A stretch of DNA of 64,000 nt from contig NZ_AP027292.1 of NCBI RefSeq assembly GCF_030295765.1, positions 434,001 through 498,000 of the forward strand, written 5' to 3'. Below the pieces are notes generated by a model that saw only the letters and a program-made list of their open reading frames with translations, made no database searches and was not told the origin of the DNA. The stretch is from Neptuniibacter halophilus. Lineage in GTDB: Bacteria; Pseudomonadota; Gammaproteobacteria; Pseudomonadales; Balneatricaceae. A program made the position numbers and the translations under genes. Below, in pieces: positions 16,559 to 25,985 of this stretch (the first letter of the stretch is position 1; every line of letters starts with the position of its first letter).

Positions 16559-17503
16559 ATGTCCGATACAGCATTTGATCCAAGAGATTTCCGTCGCGCA
16601 CTGTCGCAGTTCCCTACCGGAGTCACCGTCATCACTACTCTGGACGCTGAAGGTAACCCGGTCGGCGTTACCGCCAGCAGCTTCAACTCCGTATCTATTG
16701 AACCGGCTCTGGTGCTCTGGAGCATTGATAAAGGCGCACATAGCCTGAGCGCCTTTGAAAACGCCAAATACTTTGCCGTAAACGTACTCGGCCGTGATCA
16801 GGTGACGACCTCGAATAATTTTGCCAGCCGAGGTGAAGATAAATTTGCCAATGCCAGCTACAGCGAAGGCCTTGGCGGAGTTCCGGTGCTGGACGACTAC
16901 GCGGCGCAGTTCGAGTGTAAAACCTGGGCAGTCTATGAAGGTGGTGACCACCTGATTCTGGTGGGTGAAGTGGCGAAGTACCGCTACGCCGATACGGTTG
17001 AACCACTGGTTTTTGCCCGTGGCAGCTACGCCATCTCCAGCCAGCATCCCGAAATGATCAACAAGCCCAGTGGTGACAGCGGCACACAGATCGAAGGCGA
17101 TTTTGTAAAAGATTATCTGCTCTACCTGCTCCGCGCCGGCTACCAGCGCTTCAGCGCCAACCTTTACCCTAAACTTCAGCAGGAGTGCGATGTATCCCCT
17201 GAAGAGTGGCGGATTCTGGCGCGCATGGCCAACAACCCGACTCAGAAAATCAGTGACCTGAGTGCGATGGTCATGCAACCTGAAGTAGCTTTGCGCGAAA
17301 CCGCTGACTGGATGGTGGAAAAGGGTATGGTCGTATACGCAGATCCACAGACCCTGCAGGTCACCGACAAAGGCGCCGAACTGGCCCTGAGTCTGCAGAA
17401 TCTGGCTCTGAGAGAAGAAGCCGCACTGCTCAGTCATCTCAGCGACGAGCAAACCGCCGACCTTAAATCCACCCTGCAGTCTCTGTTAGAAAAGCTGGAT
17501 TAA
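16559..17503 (+). CDS. 4-hydroxyphenylacetate 3-hydroxylase flavin reductase (C1 type, MarR-like C-terminus)
   Basis: 314 residues from the ATG at 16559, with AAGGG 8 bases upstream. The N-terminal half (about 10-165) is a flavin reductase domain with PTGVTVITT, GVTASSFNSVS and EGGDHLILVGEV. The C-terminal part (about 180-314) is a MarR-like winged helix (LSPEEWRILARM-type segment, then NPTQKISDLSAMV). This two-part design and length match the A. baumannii C1 reductase, where the MarR-like domain is autoinhibitory and senses 4-hydroxyphenylacetate. It supplies reduced FMN to the oxygenase at 13897-15072. Confidence 0.92.
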   Translation: MSDTAFDPRDFRRALSQFPTGVTVITTLDAEGNPVGVTASSFNSVSIEPALVLWSIDKGAHSLSAFENAKYFAVNVLGRDQVTTSNNFASRGEDKFANASYSEGLGGVPVLDDYAAQFECKTWAVYEGGDHLILVGEVAKYRYADTVEPLVFARGSYAISSQHPEMINKPSGDSGTQIEGDFVKDYLLYLLRAGYQRFSANLYPKLQQECDVSPEEWRILARMANNPTQKISDLSAMVMQPEVALRETADWMVEKGMVVYADPQTLQVTDKGAELALSLQNLALREEAALLSHLSDEQTADLKSTLQSLLEKLD

Positions 17504-17530
17504 ATCCCGCTTTCTCAACATGATCAGATA

Positions 17531-17558
17531 AAAACCACGCAGGATTGCGTGGTTTTTT
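17531..17558 (+). terminator. intrinsic terminator of the reductase gene
   Basis: AAACCACGC (17532-17540) pairs with GCGTGGTTT (17547-17555) and is followed by T residues. Confidence 0.88.
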
Positions 17559-17587
17559 ATAGGAGCCCCATTCCGGGCCAAACAGTT

Positions 17588-17614
17588 TTCGCGGTGAGAC
17601 ACCGCTCCCACAGG
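17588..17614 (-). repeat. REP-like palindromic element
   Basis: On the minus strand it contains GTGGGAGCGGTG-TCT-CACCGCGAA, with a six-base-pair GCGGTG/CACCGC stem. This resembles the extragenic palindromes of pseudomonads (GTGGGAGCGG...CCGCGAA). Only one copy was noticed in the window, between the reductase terminator and the MaoC gene. Confidence 0.55.
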
Positions 17615-17665
17615 GGCAGGAGGCCCGTCCCGGGCCGATCAATGTTGTTCAGATACCTCGCGGTA

Positions 17666-18112
17666 TCAGGCCGGTTTGCGTTTACCCATCATGATCACGA
17701 TATAGCTGATCACTTTATCTTTGTGCTGGTTGTAACCGCTGCAGAGAATTTTCAGGACACCACGATCCGGCTTAGAGCGGGACGGCGTCACCTCAATAAT
17801 TTCAGCCATGGTCTGAATCGTATCCCCGGGCCTGACCGGCGCGAGAAAACGCAGCTCGTCTAAACCCGGCCCGCCCAGACTGACCGTTTCAAATACCCGG
17901 GTCTGAATCATCATCCTGAAGCTGAGGGAGAGCGTCTGAAAACCGCTGGCGATAATGCCGCCATAAGGCCCCTCTGCCGCATGCAGCGCATCGATATGGA
18001 TCGGTTGCGGATCATAGGTCAGTGCATAATCCAGTATTTGTCCTTCACTCAGAGTAAAGCTGGGCGCGGGAAACTGATCGCCCACAGTAAAATCATCCAG
18101 ATAACGTTCCAT
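17666..18112 (-). CDS. MaoC-family hot-dog dehydratase
   Basis: 148 residues with a hot-dog fold. The hydratase motif YDPQPIHID gives the catalytic Asp and His, followed by GGIIASGFQTLSL. Such proteins hydrate trans-enoyl-CoA or related acyl thioesters, but many act on unknown substrates. Its ATG overlaps the stop of the upstream efflux-pump gene (TAATG), so the two are translationally coupled. I cannot tell the substrate from the context. Confidence 0.87.
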   Translation of the reverse strand: MERYLDDFTVGDQFPAPSFTLSEGQILDYALTYDPQPIHIDALHAAEGPYGGIIASGFQTLSLSFRMMIQTRVFETVSLGGPGLDELRFLAPVRPGDTIQTMAEIIEVTPSRSKPDRGVLKILCSGYNQHKDKVISYIVIMMGKRKPA

Positions 18113-19341
18113 TACGACTCCTTGGCAGTTTCACAGGCCGGGGCACGGGCCACCGCCCAACGGGTAATCAGATAAGACAAGCCCGGCAATATCAGAAAAC
18201 CTACGATCAGCGGGATCGGCGTTTCGTTGTACGCCTGCCCGAGCAACATCCCGAGGATGACAGCGAGCAGGGTCGAGATCACGCCCACACAACTTGAGGC
18301 CATCCCGGCAATATGGCCAAACGGCTCCATCGCCAATGCATTGAGGTTACCAAACAGCAGCCCAACCCCCAGCAACAGCAGCAAAAAATAGATCATAACA
18401 AACCACAGCGGCGGTACCGCCCCCAGCCAGAAACAGGCGACCAGCGCCAGTAATGACAGCCCGGCGGTGCCCAGTTGGGCCCCCATCACCAGAGGTTTCA
18501 TACCAAAACGCATCACCAGAGAGGAATTCATAAAGTTAGAAGCGCCGACCCCCATCGCCAGAATAGCGAAGTAGAACGGGAACGCGGCACCCAGTTGATA
18601 GAGCTCCTGCAAGACCTGCTGGATGGAACTGAGAAATCCGAGAAATGAGCCAAACACCAGCCCCAGTGCGAGTACATAGGCCATCGCAGTGCGATGTTTC
18701 AGTACCTCTTTAAAGCTGGAACCGAGCCGTTCCCAGGAGAAACCATTACGCTTTTCTGCGGGCAGGGTTTCCGGCAAACGGATGCCAAACCAGAGCAATA
18801 CCAGCAGTGCCATCAGCAGTAAGAAAATAAAGATCATCCGCCAGCCGGAGAGCATTAAGATCCCCTGGCCGATGATCGGCGCAATCACCGGAACCAGAAT
18901 AAATACCGTCATCACCAGCGACAGAACCCGAGCCATTGCCCGGCCTTCGTGCTTATCCCGGATAATCGCAATGGTCACGATACGTGGCCCGGCAGCCCCC
19001 AGCCCCTGCAATAAACGCCCGAGCAGGAGCATCTCCAGAGACCCGGCGATCAGACACACCAGCGTACCAATAAGAAACACGCCAAAGCCAAAGTAGATCG
19101 CGGGCTTGCGACCAATCACATCGGATAATGGCCCGTACAACGCCTGACCAAACGCCACCCCGAGAAAAATAGTGGTAATAATCAGTTGGGTATCGTTGGC
19201 ACGCGCCACATTCAGATCGTCACCAATCAGAGATAAGGCAGGCAACATCAGATCAATCGCCATCGCCACAAAGCAGGTGACGGAGGCCATCAGGGCAACA
19301 AATTCGGTAAAACCGGGTTCTGGCTTAACGGCAGGCTTCAT
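18112..19341 (-). CDS. MFS drug-resistance transporter, Bcr/CflA type
   Basis: 409 residues and about twelve transmembrane segments. The DHA1 signature is visible: LMLPALSLIGDDL in the first helix, YGPLSDVIGRKPAIYFG in loop 2-3, and GLGAAGPRIVTIAIIRDKHEG with the motif C region. It should be a proton-driven efflux pump in the inner membrane; substrate unknown. It is coupled to the MaoC gene by a one-base overlap, an unusual pairing for a drug pump. Confidence 0.88.
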   Translation of the reverse strand: MKPAVKPEPGFTEFVALMASVTCFVAMAIDLMLPALSLIGDDLNVARANDTQLIITTIFLGVAFGQALYGPLSDVIGRKPAIYFGFGVFLIGTLVCLIAGSLEMLLLGRLLQGLGAAGPRIVTIAIIRDKHEGRAMARVLSLVMTVFILVPVIAPIIGQGILMLSGWRMIFIFLLLMALLVLLWFGIRLPETLPAEKRNGFSWERLGSSFKEVLKHRTAMAYVLALGLVFGSFLGFLSSIQQVLQELYQLGAAFPFYFAILAMGVGASNFMNSSLVMRFGMKPLVMGAQLGTAGLSLLALVACFWLGAVPPLWFVMIYFLLLLLGVGLLFGNLNALAMEPFGHIAGMASSCVGVISTLLAVILGMLLGQAYNETPIPLIVGFLILPGLSYLITRWAVARAPACETAKES

Positions 19342-19422
19342 TGAGGTGTATCAACCTTTACTCCATAAATTTAGTTTCCATATTAACAGTTAGTCGCATC
19401 GATAACAGCCAAATGAAAACGC

Positions 19423-20268
19423 TCAACTGCGGGAGCCGGTGCCGTAGATCTCCATCGCGTTCATTACGATCAGGTAAGCATCAGGGTCATGTTCTTCAAC
19501 CAGTTTACGGATGGGCACTAACTGGCTCTTCTCAACGATCAGAAACAGCACCTCTTTATCGCCGCCACTTTTCAGGCTCTTAGCTTTCACCACTGATCCG
19601 GAGATGCCCATCTTCTGCTCGATAATCGGCTTCAGTTTATCGGCCTTCCAGCAGGAGATATGCACCACTTTAATATCCGAGGAGCCGGCCACAATCAGGT
19701 CGATCATACGCCCGGTGACAAACACCGCCACACCGCCGAGCATCGCCGCTTCAAAGTCACGGAACACCACTGCCGACAGCAAGATCACCGCAGAGTCCAT
19801 CAGGAACAGACAGTGCCCCAGACTGAGCCTGAACCGATCCGCAATCAACCGGGCCAGAATGCTCCAGCCGCCGGAGGAGGAACCGGCCTTGAACATCAGA
19901 CCAACCCCGAGCCCCACCATCACGCCCCCATAAACCGCGTTGAGCAGACGGTTATCCCCGAGATCCGGTAACGTCATCAGCAGAGGCAGGGCATCGGTGA
20001 ACAGGGCCGTGAGGAGCACAACGATCAGTGAGCGGATAAACAGCTTGCGCCCCAGCAATTTAAAACCCGCCAGTAACAGCGGCAGGTTCACCGCCATCAG
20101 CACCAGACCGGGACTGACCGAAAACATAAAGTTACCCAGAATCGCCAGACCCGGCGGCCCTCCGGCAGGAATCTGGCTGGGTGCCAGAAACATCACAATC
20201 CCCAGCGCCAGACAAACACAGCCGATCAGAATCAGACAGTATTCCCAGAGAACCTGCAGCTTTTTCAT
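19423..20268 (-). CDS. YitT-family membrane protein (DUF2179 C-terminus)
   Basis: 281 residues. Five or six N-terminal transmembrane segments carry the YitT-type motif APSQIPAGGPPGLAIL, and a GGVMVGLGVGLMFKAGSSSGG glycine-rich stretch follows. The C-terminal cytoplasmic DUF2179 domain (about 195-275) contains KVVHISCWKADKLKPIIEQ. Function is unknown. It stands 29 bases downstream of the acyl-CoA ligase gene and may be co-transcribed with it. Confidence 0.88.
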   Translation of the reverse strand: MKKLQVLWEYCLILIGCVCLALGIVMFLAPSQIPAGGPPGLAILGNFMFSVSPGLVLMAVNLPLLLAGFKLLGRKLFIRSLIVVLLTALFTDALPLLMTLPDLGDNRLLNAVYGGVMVGLGVGLMFKAGSSSGGWSILARLIADRFRLSLGHCLFLMDSAVILLSAVVFRDFEAAMLGGVAVFVTGRMIDLIVAGSSDIKVVHISCWKADKLKPIIEQKMGISGSVVKAKSLKSGGDKEVLFLIVEKSQLVPIRKLVEEHDPDAYLIVMNAMEIYGTGSRS

Positions 20269-20297
20269 AACCTTTCCCTTCTGACTGAGCCTCAGAA

Positions 20298-21971
20298 TTA
20301 CAGGCGCTTGCGTAGTTTGTGCATACGGTTGAGTTCCTCTTCAAGCAGGCTGCGGCGCAGCACTTTACCCACATTAGATTTAGGCAGATGCGAGCGGAAC
20401 TCCACCAGACGGGGGACTTTATAAGAGGTCAGCCGTTCGCGACAGTAGTCCCGCACCTGCTTCACGCTGAGGCGCCGGTTGGAGGTAACGACGTAAAGTT
20501 TCACCACCTCACCCTGCTGCTCATCAGGCAAACCCACTACCGCACACTCCACCACATCCGGGTGACTGGCGACGATGTTTTCCAGTTCATTGGGGTAAAC
20601 CGGGAACCCGGAAATAGTAATAATCTCGTTTTTGCGGTCGATGATGCGCAGGCAGCCATCCTCAGCCAGACGTGCGATGTCACCGGTTGCCAGCCAGCCC
20701 TCCGCATCCGGATTATCCCCCTCTCCCTGCCAGTATCCCGACATTACCTGAGGCCCCCGGATATAGAGCTCGCCGGTTTCTCCGGAGCAGAGATCCTCGC
20801 CCTGTTCACCAACGATCCTGACTTCGGTCATTGGCATCGGGCGCCCGACCGCACCAAAGTTATAATCCCCGGCGTCCCCCAGAGCGACGACCGGCGAGGC
20901 TTCGCTGAGACCATAGCCCTGAGTGATCGGGCAACCACTGATCCGCTCCCACTCCTCGCTCACCGCGCGGGTCAGCGCCATGCCACCTGAGAGGGTCATT
21001 TTCAGCCGGGACATATCCAACTGACCAAAGCCTGCGTGCTGGCAGAGCGAGATGAACAGGCTGTTGATTCCTGAAAACACGGTAAAATCCCAACGCCCGA
21101 GCTCGTTAACAAAACCACTGGTATCCAGTGGGTTGGTAATCAGCACCACATGGGCTCCCATCGAGGTCATCACCAGACAGTTCAGGGTAAACGCATAGAT
21201 GTGATAAAGCGGCAGTGGCGCAATGACCACTTCCTCTCCCACCCTCAGCACTTCAGGCATCCGGCTGCGCATCTGCAGGCAGTTGGCAATCAGATTACGA
21301 TGGCTGAGCACAGCCCCTTTCGGATCACCGGTGGTTCCCACGGTATATTGAATCAACGCGGTCTGTTCCGGCTCCGTGACCACCGGTCGAAAACTGAAAT
21401 GGCTGCCTTTCGATAAAGCCCGGCGCCAGCTCACCGCTTTGCGCAGCTTATAGCGCGGAACAATTTTTCGGATATAGCGCGCAGTCCAGTTGATAATCTG
21501 CCGTCTTGGTAACGGATGCAGATCCGCCAGTTCAGTCACAATTACCCGTTCCACGGACGTCTCTGCCAGAATCTCTTCCAGCATATGCGCCGAATTGGCC
21601 AGCACAATCACCGCCCTGACACCGGCATGATTAAACTGCTTGCGGGTCTCTTCAGCTGTATACAGCGGATTAGTGTTGACGATCACCAGACCGGCACGCA
21701 GGGCCGCCAGCACCGCAACCGGATATTGCAGGAGATTGGGAAGCTGGATGGCAATCCGGTCACCCGGTTCGAGGGGGGTGCAGTTTTGCAGATAGGATGC
21801 CAGATTAGCCGCAGCCTGATCCAGCTCGGCATAGGTGATGGTCGCCCCCATATTGGTATAGGCGTTTTTGTAAGCGAACTCGCGACAGTGATTATCCAGC
21901 AGCTCGGTCAAACTGCGGTAACGCTGAATCTCCCGACGTAAAGCCTGCACATCATCCTGCTGTTCACTCAC
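20298..21971 (-). CDS. long-chain-fatty-acid-CoA ligase, FadD-like
   Basis: 557 residues of the ANL superfamily, activating fatty acids to acyl-CoA through acyl-adenylates. The phosphate loop reads YTVGTTGDPKGAVLSH (the second glycine of the usual YTGGTTG is Val). Other core motifs are GYGLSEASPV, YIRGPQVMSGYW, TGDIA, DRKNEIITISGFPVYPNELE and the C-terminal catalytic lysine region LPKSNVGKVLRR. Length matches E. coli FadD (561). The thiolase at 26315 could act downstream in beta-oxidation or polymer synthesis, but it is a separate unit. Confidence 0.88.
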   Translation of the reverse strand: MSEQQDDVQALRREIQRYRSLTELLDNHCREFAYKNAYTNMGATITYAELDQAAANLASYLQNCTPLEPGDRIAIQLPNLLQYPVAVLAALRAGLVIVNTNPLYTAEETRKQFNHAGVRAVIVLANSAHMLEEILAETSVERVIVTELADLHPLPRRQIINWTARYIRKIVPRYKLRKAVSWRRALSKGSHFSFRPVVTEPEQTALIQYTVGTTGDPKGAVLSHRNLIANCLQMRSRMPEVLRVGEEVVIAPLPLYHIYAFTLNCLVMTSMGAHVVLITNPLDTSGFVNELGRWDFTVFSGINSLFISLCQHAGFGQLDMSRLKMTLSGGMALTRAVSEEWERISGCPITQGYGLSEASPVVALGDAGDYNFGAVGRPMPMTEVRIVGEQGEDLCSGETGELYIRGPQVMSGYWQGEGDNPDAEGWLATGDIARLAEDGCLRIIDRKNEIITISGFPVYPNELENIVASHPDVVECAVVGLPDEQQGEVVKLYVVTSNRRLSVKQVRDYCRERLTSYKVPRLVEFRSHLPKSNVGKVLRRSLLEEELNRMHKLRKRL

Positions 21972-22007
21972 TACGGGCTCCTCCGGCCGGGCATTTGTTC
22001 CTGCGCT

Positions 22008-22775
22008 CTATTCAGGCAGACCCTTCACAAAGGTCACCAGTTCACCCGGTTCAATGGTATTCCAGGCTTCATTATCGGTCAGGGGTACCGTAGCAATCAC
22101 CGTCACTATATCGTTAGGTGTGGTTTCCTGACCAAAGTCCACGGTCATTTCACAGTCAGTCAGACTGGCTTCACCGAACGGCGCTTTACGGGTAATCCAG
22201 GTGAGTTTACTGCTGCAGAAGGCAAACAAGTGGGTGGATTCCGACAGCAGCATATTAAACACCCCCAGCGAGCGCAGCTCTTCACAACGGGCATGAATAA
22301 ATTCAGACAGTTCAGTAAAAGAGTCCGGGCGAGACGGGAAAGCCCGGCGGATCTCTCCCAGTAACCAGCAGAAAGCGTATTCGCTGTCGGTGGTACCTAC
22401 CGGCTGATAAAAGGAGAGCGGCTTATCAAATAACGCCTTGTCCAACTGACCATTGTGAGCGAAAGTCCAACTATAGCCCCAGAGTTCACGCTGGAAGGGA
22501 TGGGTATTTTCCAGACAGATATTACCTACATTAGCCTGACGGATATGGCTGATCACCACATGACTTTTGATCGGATGCTGCTTGATCAGATCGGCAATTT
22601 TGGAGTCGACACTGGGGTTCGGATCATGGAAACAACGGGCCCCTTTACCCTCGTAAAAGGCGATACCCCAACCATCTTTGTGCGGACCGGTTCCCCCGCC
22701 ACGCTGCATCAGCCCGGCAAAAGAGAAACAGATATCAGTTGGCACATTGGCGCTCATGCCCAGCAGTTCACACAT
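22008..22775 (-). CDS. yafJ: class II glutamine amidotransferase, YafJ type
   Basis: 255 residues. Cys2 after the initiator ([10 protein letters not shown]) is the N-terminal nucleophile of class II (Ntn) amidotransferases. [27 protein letters not shown] and [13 protein letters not shown] are the substrate-pocket motifs. There is no fused synthase domain, so the acceptor reaction is unknown, as for E. coli YafJ. It serves as a useful reference for the cysteine-less relative encoded at 53053-53859. Confidence 0.92.
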   Translation of the reverse strand: MCELLGMSANVPTDICFSFAGLMQRGGGTGPHKDGWGIAFYEGKGARCFHDPNPSVDSKIADLIKQHPIKSHVVISHIRQANVGNICLENTHPFQRELWGYSWTFAHNGQLDKALFDKPLSFYQPVGTTDSEYAFCWLLGEIRRAFPSRPDSFTELSEFIHARCEELRSLGVFNMLLSESTHLFAFCSSKLTWITRKAPFGEASLTDCEMTVDFGQETTPNDIVTVIATVPLTDNEAWNTIEPGELVTFVKGLPE

Positions 22776-22822
22776 ATCAGGTGTTCCCTATTCCTTCAAA
22801 AAACCGTGACGCCACTGCGGAC

Positions 22823-23272
22823 TCAGTCGGATTTTCCGTCCAGTACAACTTTATCCGGCAGAGAGTCGATGGCGTCCAGGCCGGTCTCGATCTTACCGCC
22901 ATCATTCCCCAGTGCAGAGATCTCTTTCAGACGGCGCTCACCCAGAAAGCACCCCTGAGGGTGGATCGACATCTGCTTGCTCTCAACCGTGGCCCGAACC
23001 TGACCGCCGGAATCAATATGCAGCTCATCACAGATCACTTCGCCTTCCAGCAGACCGCAAACATCCACAGCACGTGCTTTAACCAGACCACGTACATGGC
23101 CAGACTTGCCGATAGAGATATTATCGAGCGAAGAGATATTCCCCTCGAATACACCGTCGATGTGCATCTTGCCGACGATACTCATATCACCGCAGAATTT
23201 ATTTCCTTCAGCGATAATGGTTATCGCTGAGTGCGCTGATTTAGTGGATACATTTCGTTTAAGGATGCCCAT
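22823..23272 (-). CDS. bactofilin
   Basis: 149 residues with the bactofilin (DUF583) beta-helix: repeating short strands such as CGDMSIVGKMHIDGVFEGNI and the following VRGLVKARAVDVCGLLEGEV-like turns. It polymerises into cytoskeletal scaffolds that position cell-wall enzymes. Its start codon lies 52 bases inside the end of the upstream M23 peptidase gene and has its own AGGG ribosome site, so the overlap is real and the two are co-expressed. Confidence 0.92.
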   Translation of the reverse strand: MGILKRNVSTKSAHSAITIIAEGNKFCGDMSIVGKMHIDGVFEGNISSLDNISIGKSGHVRGLVKARAVDVCGLLEGEVICDELHIDSGGQVRATVESKQMSIHPQGCFLGERRLKEISALGNDGGKIETGLDAIDSLPDKVVLDGKSD

Positions 23273-24168
23273 TTAACGCCCTTAACCTTGCCAAACAAGG
23301 TATTGAAGTTGGTTATATTCCAGGTGAGAAAAGGCTCCGGATCAATATGTGTAAACAGGTGCCTGATCTCATAATGCAGATGCGGCCCCGTCGATAGTCC
23401 GGTGTTGCCACTATTACCTATCAACTGTCCCTTGCTGATAAAGTCCCCATTTTTCACCTTGACTGCGTCGAGGTGTGCAAAATAGGTTTTGAAACCAAAA
23501 TTATGATTCAAGATGATCAGTTTGCCAAAGCCGCTGGACTTATGATACCCGGCAAACTCGACGATGCCGTCAGCAGTCGCGTACACCGGGGTGCCCCGGT
23601 TAGCCTTGAAGTCGATGCCATAGTGCATCACCTTCTTCTTTTTTACCGGATGGATGCGGGGACCAAAACGGTCAGAAACCCGGATCGCCTGAATCGGTAC
23701 ACCGTTGGGAATACTATGCAGGAAAAACAGCCGCTTGTTGGCTTCAACCTGCAACGCTTCAGCCCGTTCAGAACTGATCTCTTCTGAGGGCTCCATACCG
23801 AGCAGGCTTTCCAGACCGAACAGTGAATTATCCAGCGTGGCGTTGAGTTCACCAATGCGCAGGTTTTCCTCTTCCAGCTGATCACGTTCTGTTTTCAGAG
23901 AGTTCAGCGACAGGCTCAGCTCTTTCAGCTCATCGATATAAAGCTGTTGCGAGCCAACCATCATCTCGTAGTTTTCGCTGAGGATCTGATGATCCTCCTC
24001 CAGATCCGCCAGATCGTCAGTTTTAACCACCAGCAACGGATTGGAGATAAAGAAGCTGAGGGCAGACAGAATAAAAAATACCGGCAGCACATATTTGGCA
24101 ACCTGATTCAGCGTGTATTGGCGTGACCCGTGAACTGTTGTAAGGGTGATAACCAGTTTGTTTCTCAA
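23221..24168 (-). CDS. M23-family peptidase with coiled coil, bactofilin partner
   Basis: About 315 residues. A transmembrane anchor (about 28-50) precedes a periplasmic coiled coil (about 55-125) and a C-terminal LytM/M23 domain. The zinc ligands are present in HYGIDFKANRGTPVYA and GPHLHYEIRH, so it should be an active peptidoglycan endopeptidase. I place the start at a TTG (24168) five bases after AGGTG; a TTG at 24201 would add 11 residues. Pairing with bactofilin is known from cell-shape systems such as those of Helicobacter. Confidence 0.9.
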   Translation of the reverse strand: MRNKLVITLTTVHGSRQYTLNQVAKYVLPVFFILSALSFFISNPLLVVKTDDLADLEEDHQILSENYEMMVGSQQLYIDELKELSLSLNSLKTERDQLEEENLRIGELNATLDNSLFGLESLLGMEPSEEISSERAEALQVEANKRLFFLHSIPNGVPIQAIRVSDRFGPRIHPVKKKKVMHYGIDFKANRGTPVYATADGIVEFAGYHKSSGFGKLIILNHNFGFKTYFAHLDAVKVKNGDFISKGQLIGNSGNTGLSTGPHLHYEIRHLFTHIDPEPFLTWNITNFNTLFGKVKGVKWASLNEMYPLNQRTQR

Positions 24169-24261
24169 GATAACACCTGTTTGACCTGAGCATCCCGGCA
24201 AGAAAAATAAAGCACCTAAATATACCGGCTTTCACCGAAATGTCATAGTCAAAACAGGGTT

Positions 24262-24300
24262 AAAAAAAACCGCGGTCTGATTCACCAGATCGCGGTTTAT
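24262..24300 (-). terminator. intrinsic terminator of the AIM24-type gene
   Basis: AACCGCGGTCTG (24268-24279) pairs with CAGATCGCGGTT (24286-24297); the run of A at 24262-24269 gives a U-tract for the minus transcript. Confidence 0.85.
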
Positions 24301-24342
24301 TTGTTTGAATTTTAAGAGAATAGTGAGTTTTGAGGAAATCCC

Positions 24343-25092
24343 TCAATCTTCACCACGCTCAGCGCCGCCCAGGGCAGGCGATGCTGCGATCACCCGATCC
24401 GCCAGACGCGAGAACGGCAGGCTCTGAATCCATACCGTGCCGGTGCCTTTCAGTGTCGCCAGCCAGAGACCTTCACCACCAAAGAACATTGACTTCAGCC
24501 CCTTCACCATCTCAATGCTGTAATCAATGCCATCGGTAAAGCCCACCAGACAACCGGTATCCACCCGCAGCGTTTCATTGTTCAGCTCTTTGCGCACCAC
24601 AGTGCCACCCGCCTGCATAAACGCCATGCCATCGCCTTCAAGGCTCTGCAGAATAAAGCCTTCACCACCGAAGAAGCCAGCCCCCAGCTTGCGCGAGAAG
24701 GTCACATCCACTTTCGTTCCGAGCGCAGCGCAGAGAAACGCATCTTTCTGACAGATCACCCGTTCACCATGTTCAGCCAGATTCAGCGCCACAATACTGC
24801 CGGGATAAGGTGCAGCAAACGCGACCTTGCGCTTACCTTCCCCCTCGTTGCCAAAGTGAGTCATAAACAGGGATTCACCGGTGATCATCCGCTTGCCGGC
24901 GGAAAACAGTTTACCCATCAGCCCCTGATCCGGATTGGAACCATCCCCCATCCGGGTTTCAAAACTGATGCCGTCCTCCATGTAGTTCATCATTCCGGCT
25001 TCAGCGATCACTTTCTCGCCCGGATCCAGTTCCACCTCTACAACCTGCAGGGCTTCACCAATAATTTTGTAATCAACCTCATGACAACGCAT
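24343..25092 (-). CDS. AIM24/TIGR00266-family protein
   Basis: 249 residues, mostly beta strand, with the glycine-rich repeats of the AIM24 (TIGR00266) family: [19 protein letters not shown] and [15 protein letters not shown]. No signal peptide is seen. Function is unknown in bacteria; the yeast relative affects mitochondrial organisation. It is monocistronic with its own terminator. Confidence 0.88.
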   Translation of the reverse strand: MRCHEVDYKIIGEALQVVEVELDPGEKVIAEAGMMNYMEDGISFETRMGDGSNPDQGLMGKLFSAGKRMITGESLFMTHFGNEGEGKRKVAFAAPYPGSIVALNLAEHGERVICQKDAFLCAALGTKVDVTFSRKLGAGFFGGEGFILQSLEGDGMAFMQAGGTVVRKELNNETLRVDTGCLVGFTDGIDYSIEMVKGLKSMFFGGEGLWLATLKGTGTVWIQSLPFSRLADRVIAASPALGGAERGED

Positions 25093-25220
25093 CTTATTTC
25101 CTTATCTGAATTCTGTGCATCTTATACGTTGCAGGCTATACCATCTGGCGAACCGGCGAAACCTTACAACGCTGCCAGTGTTACCACTTCGGAGATGAAT
25201 CCGGCATGACTGCCATTGCC

Positions 25221-25985
25221 TTAGTCCCTTTGCAGACGAGGCTGCGGCAGCGACTCAAATCCGGGTCTGGCAAACAAATACCCCTGCATCAGTTCAATCC
25301 CGGCTGAACTCAGCCATTGCGCCTCCTCCCAGGTCTCGATCCCTTCGGCCAGCGCGGTCTGATTAAAATCAGCAAACATGTTCAGGCAGTTACGCACGAT
25401 TGACTGACGCTTGCGATCTTTATCGATATTACGGATCAGCTCCATATCCAGCTTGATCAGATTGGTCTGGAATTCAGCCAGCAGGTTCAGTCCGGAGTAA
25501 CCGGAACCAAAATCATCAATGGCCGTTTTAAAGCCCAGCGAGTTGTAATAATCCACAATCCTTCTGACATGGTCGGTGTCTTCGATTTTTTCCACCTCGG
25601 TAAATTCAAAAAGGATACGATCCGTCGGGAAATCATGGGTAATCGCCGCTTCCAGCGTGGTTCGGATACATCGCTCAGGCTTGTATACCGCATTAGGCAG
25701 AAAATTAATGCTCAGATAACCGGGCAGATTCAGTTCGGCCGCAAGCGCAATCGCTTTAACCCGGCAACGCTGATCAAACAGATAGCGATTCTCCTCATTA
25801 ACCCGCGATATCACCGAACCCGCCGGCTCATTATTCAAACCCCGCACCAGTGCCTCATACCCCCAGACCCGCTGCTCACTCAGGTTTACGATAGGCTGAA
25901 ACGCCATTGAGAAATCAAAACCCAGTGCCCCCTGCTCAGCACAGTGCCCACACTGAACACGATCAGCATCACCCCTGTAAGACAT
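25221..25985 (-). CDS. EAL-domain c-di-GMP phosphodiesterase
   Basis: 254 residues, almost entirely one EAL domain. The catalytic set is intact: EALVRG, NFLPN, FEFTEVE, IDDFGSGYS, LIKLD, ALAEGIE and the terminal QGYLFARP. Hydrolysis of cyclic di-GMP to pGpG is therefore expected. The N-terminus carries CGHC (about residues 12-15) before the domain, a possible metal or redox site. AGGAAG precedes the ATG. It has no obvious sensory domain, so the Cys pair may be the input. Confidence 0.9.
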   Translation of the reverse strand: MSYRGDADRVQCGHCAEQGALGFDFSMAFQPIVNLSEQRVWGYEALVRGLNNEPAGSVISRVNEENRYLFDQRCRVKAIALAAELNLPGYLSINFLPNAVYKPERCIRTTLEAAITHDFPTDRILFEFTEVEKIEDTDHVRRIVDYYNSLGFKTAIDDFGSGYSGLNLLAEFQTNLIKLDMELIRNIDKDRKRQSIVRNCLNMFADFNQTALAEGIETWEEAQWLSSAGIELMQGYLFARPGFESLPQPRLQRD

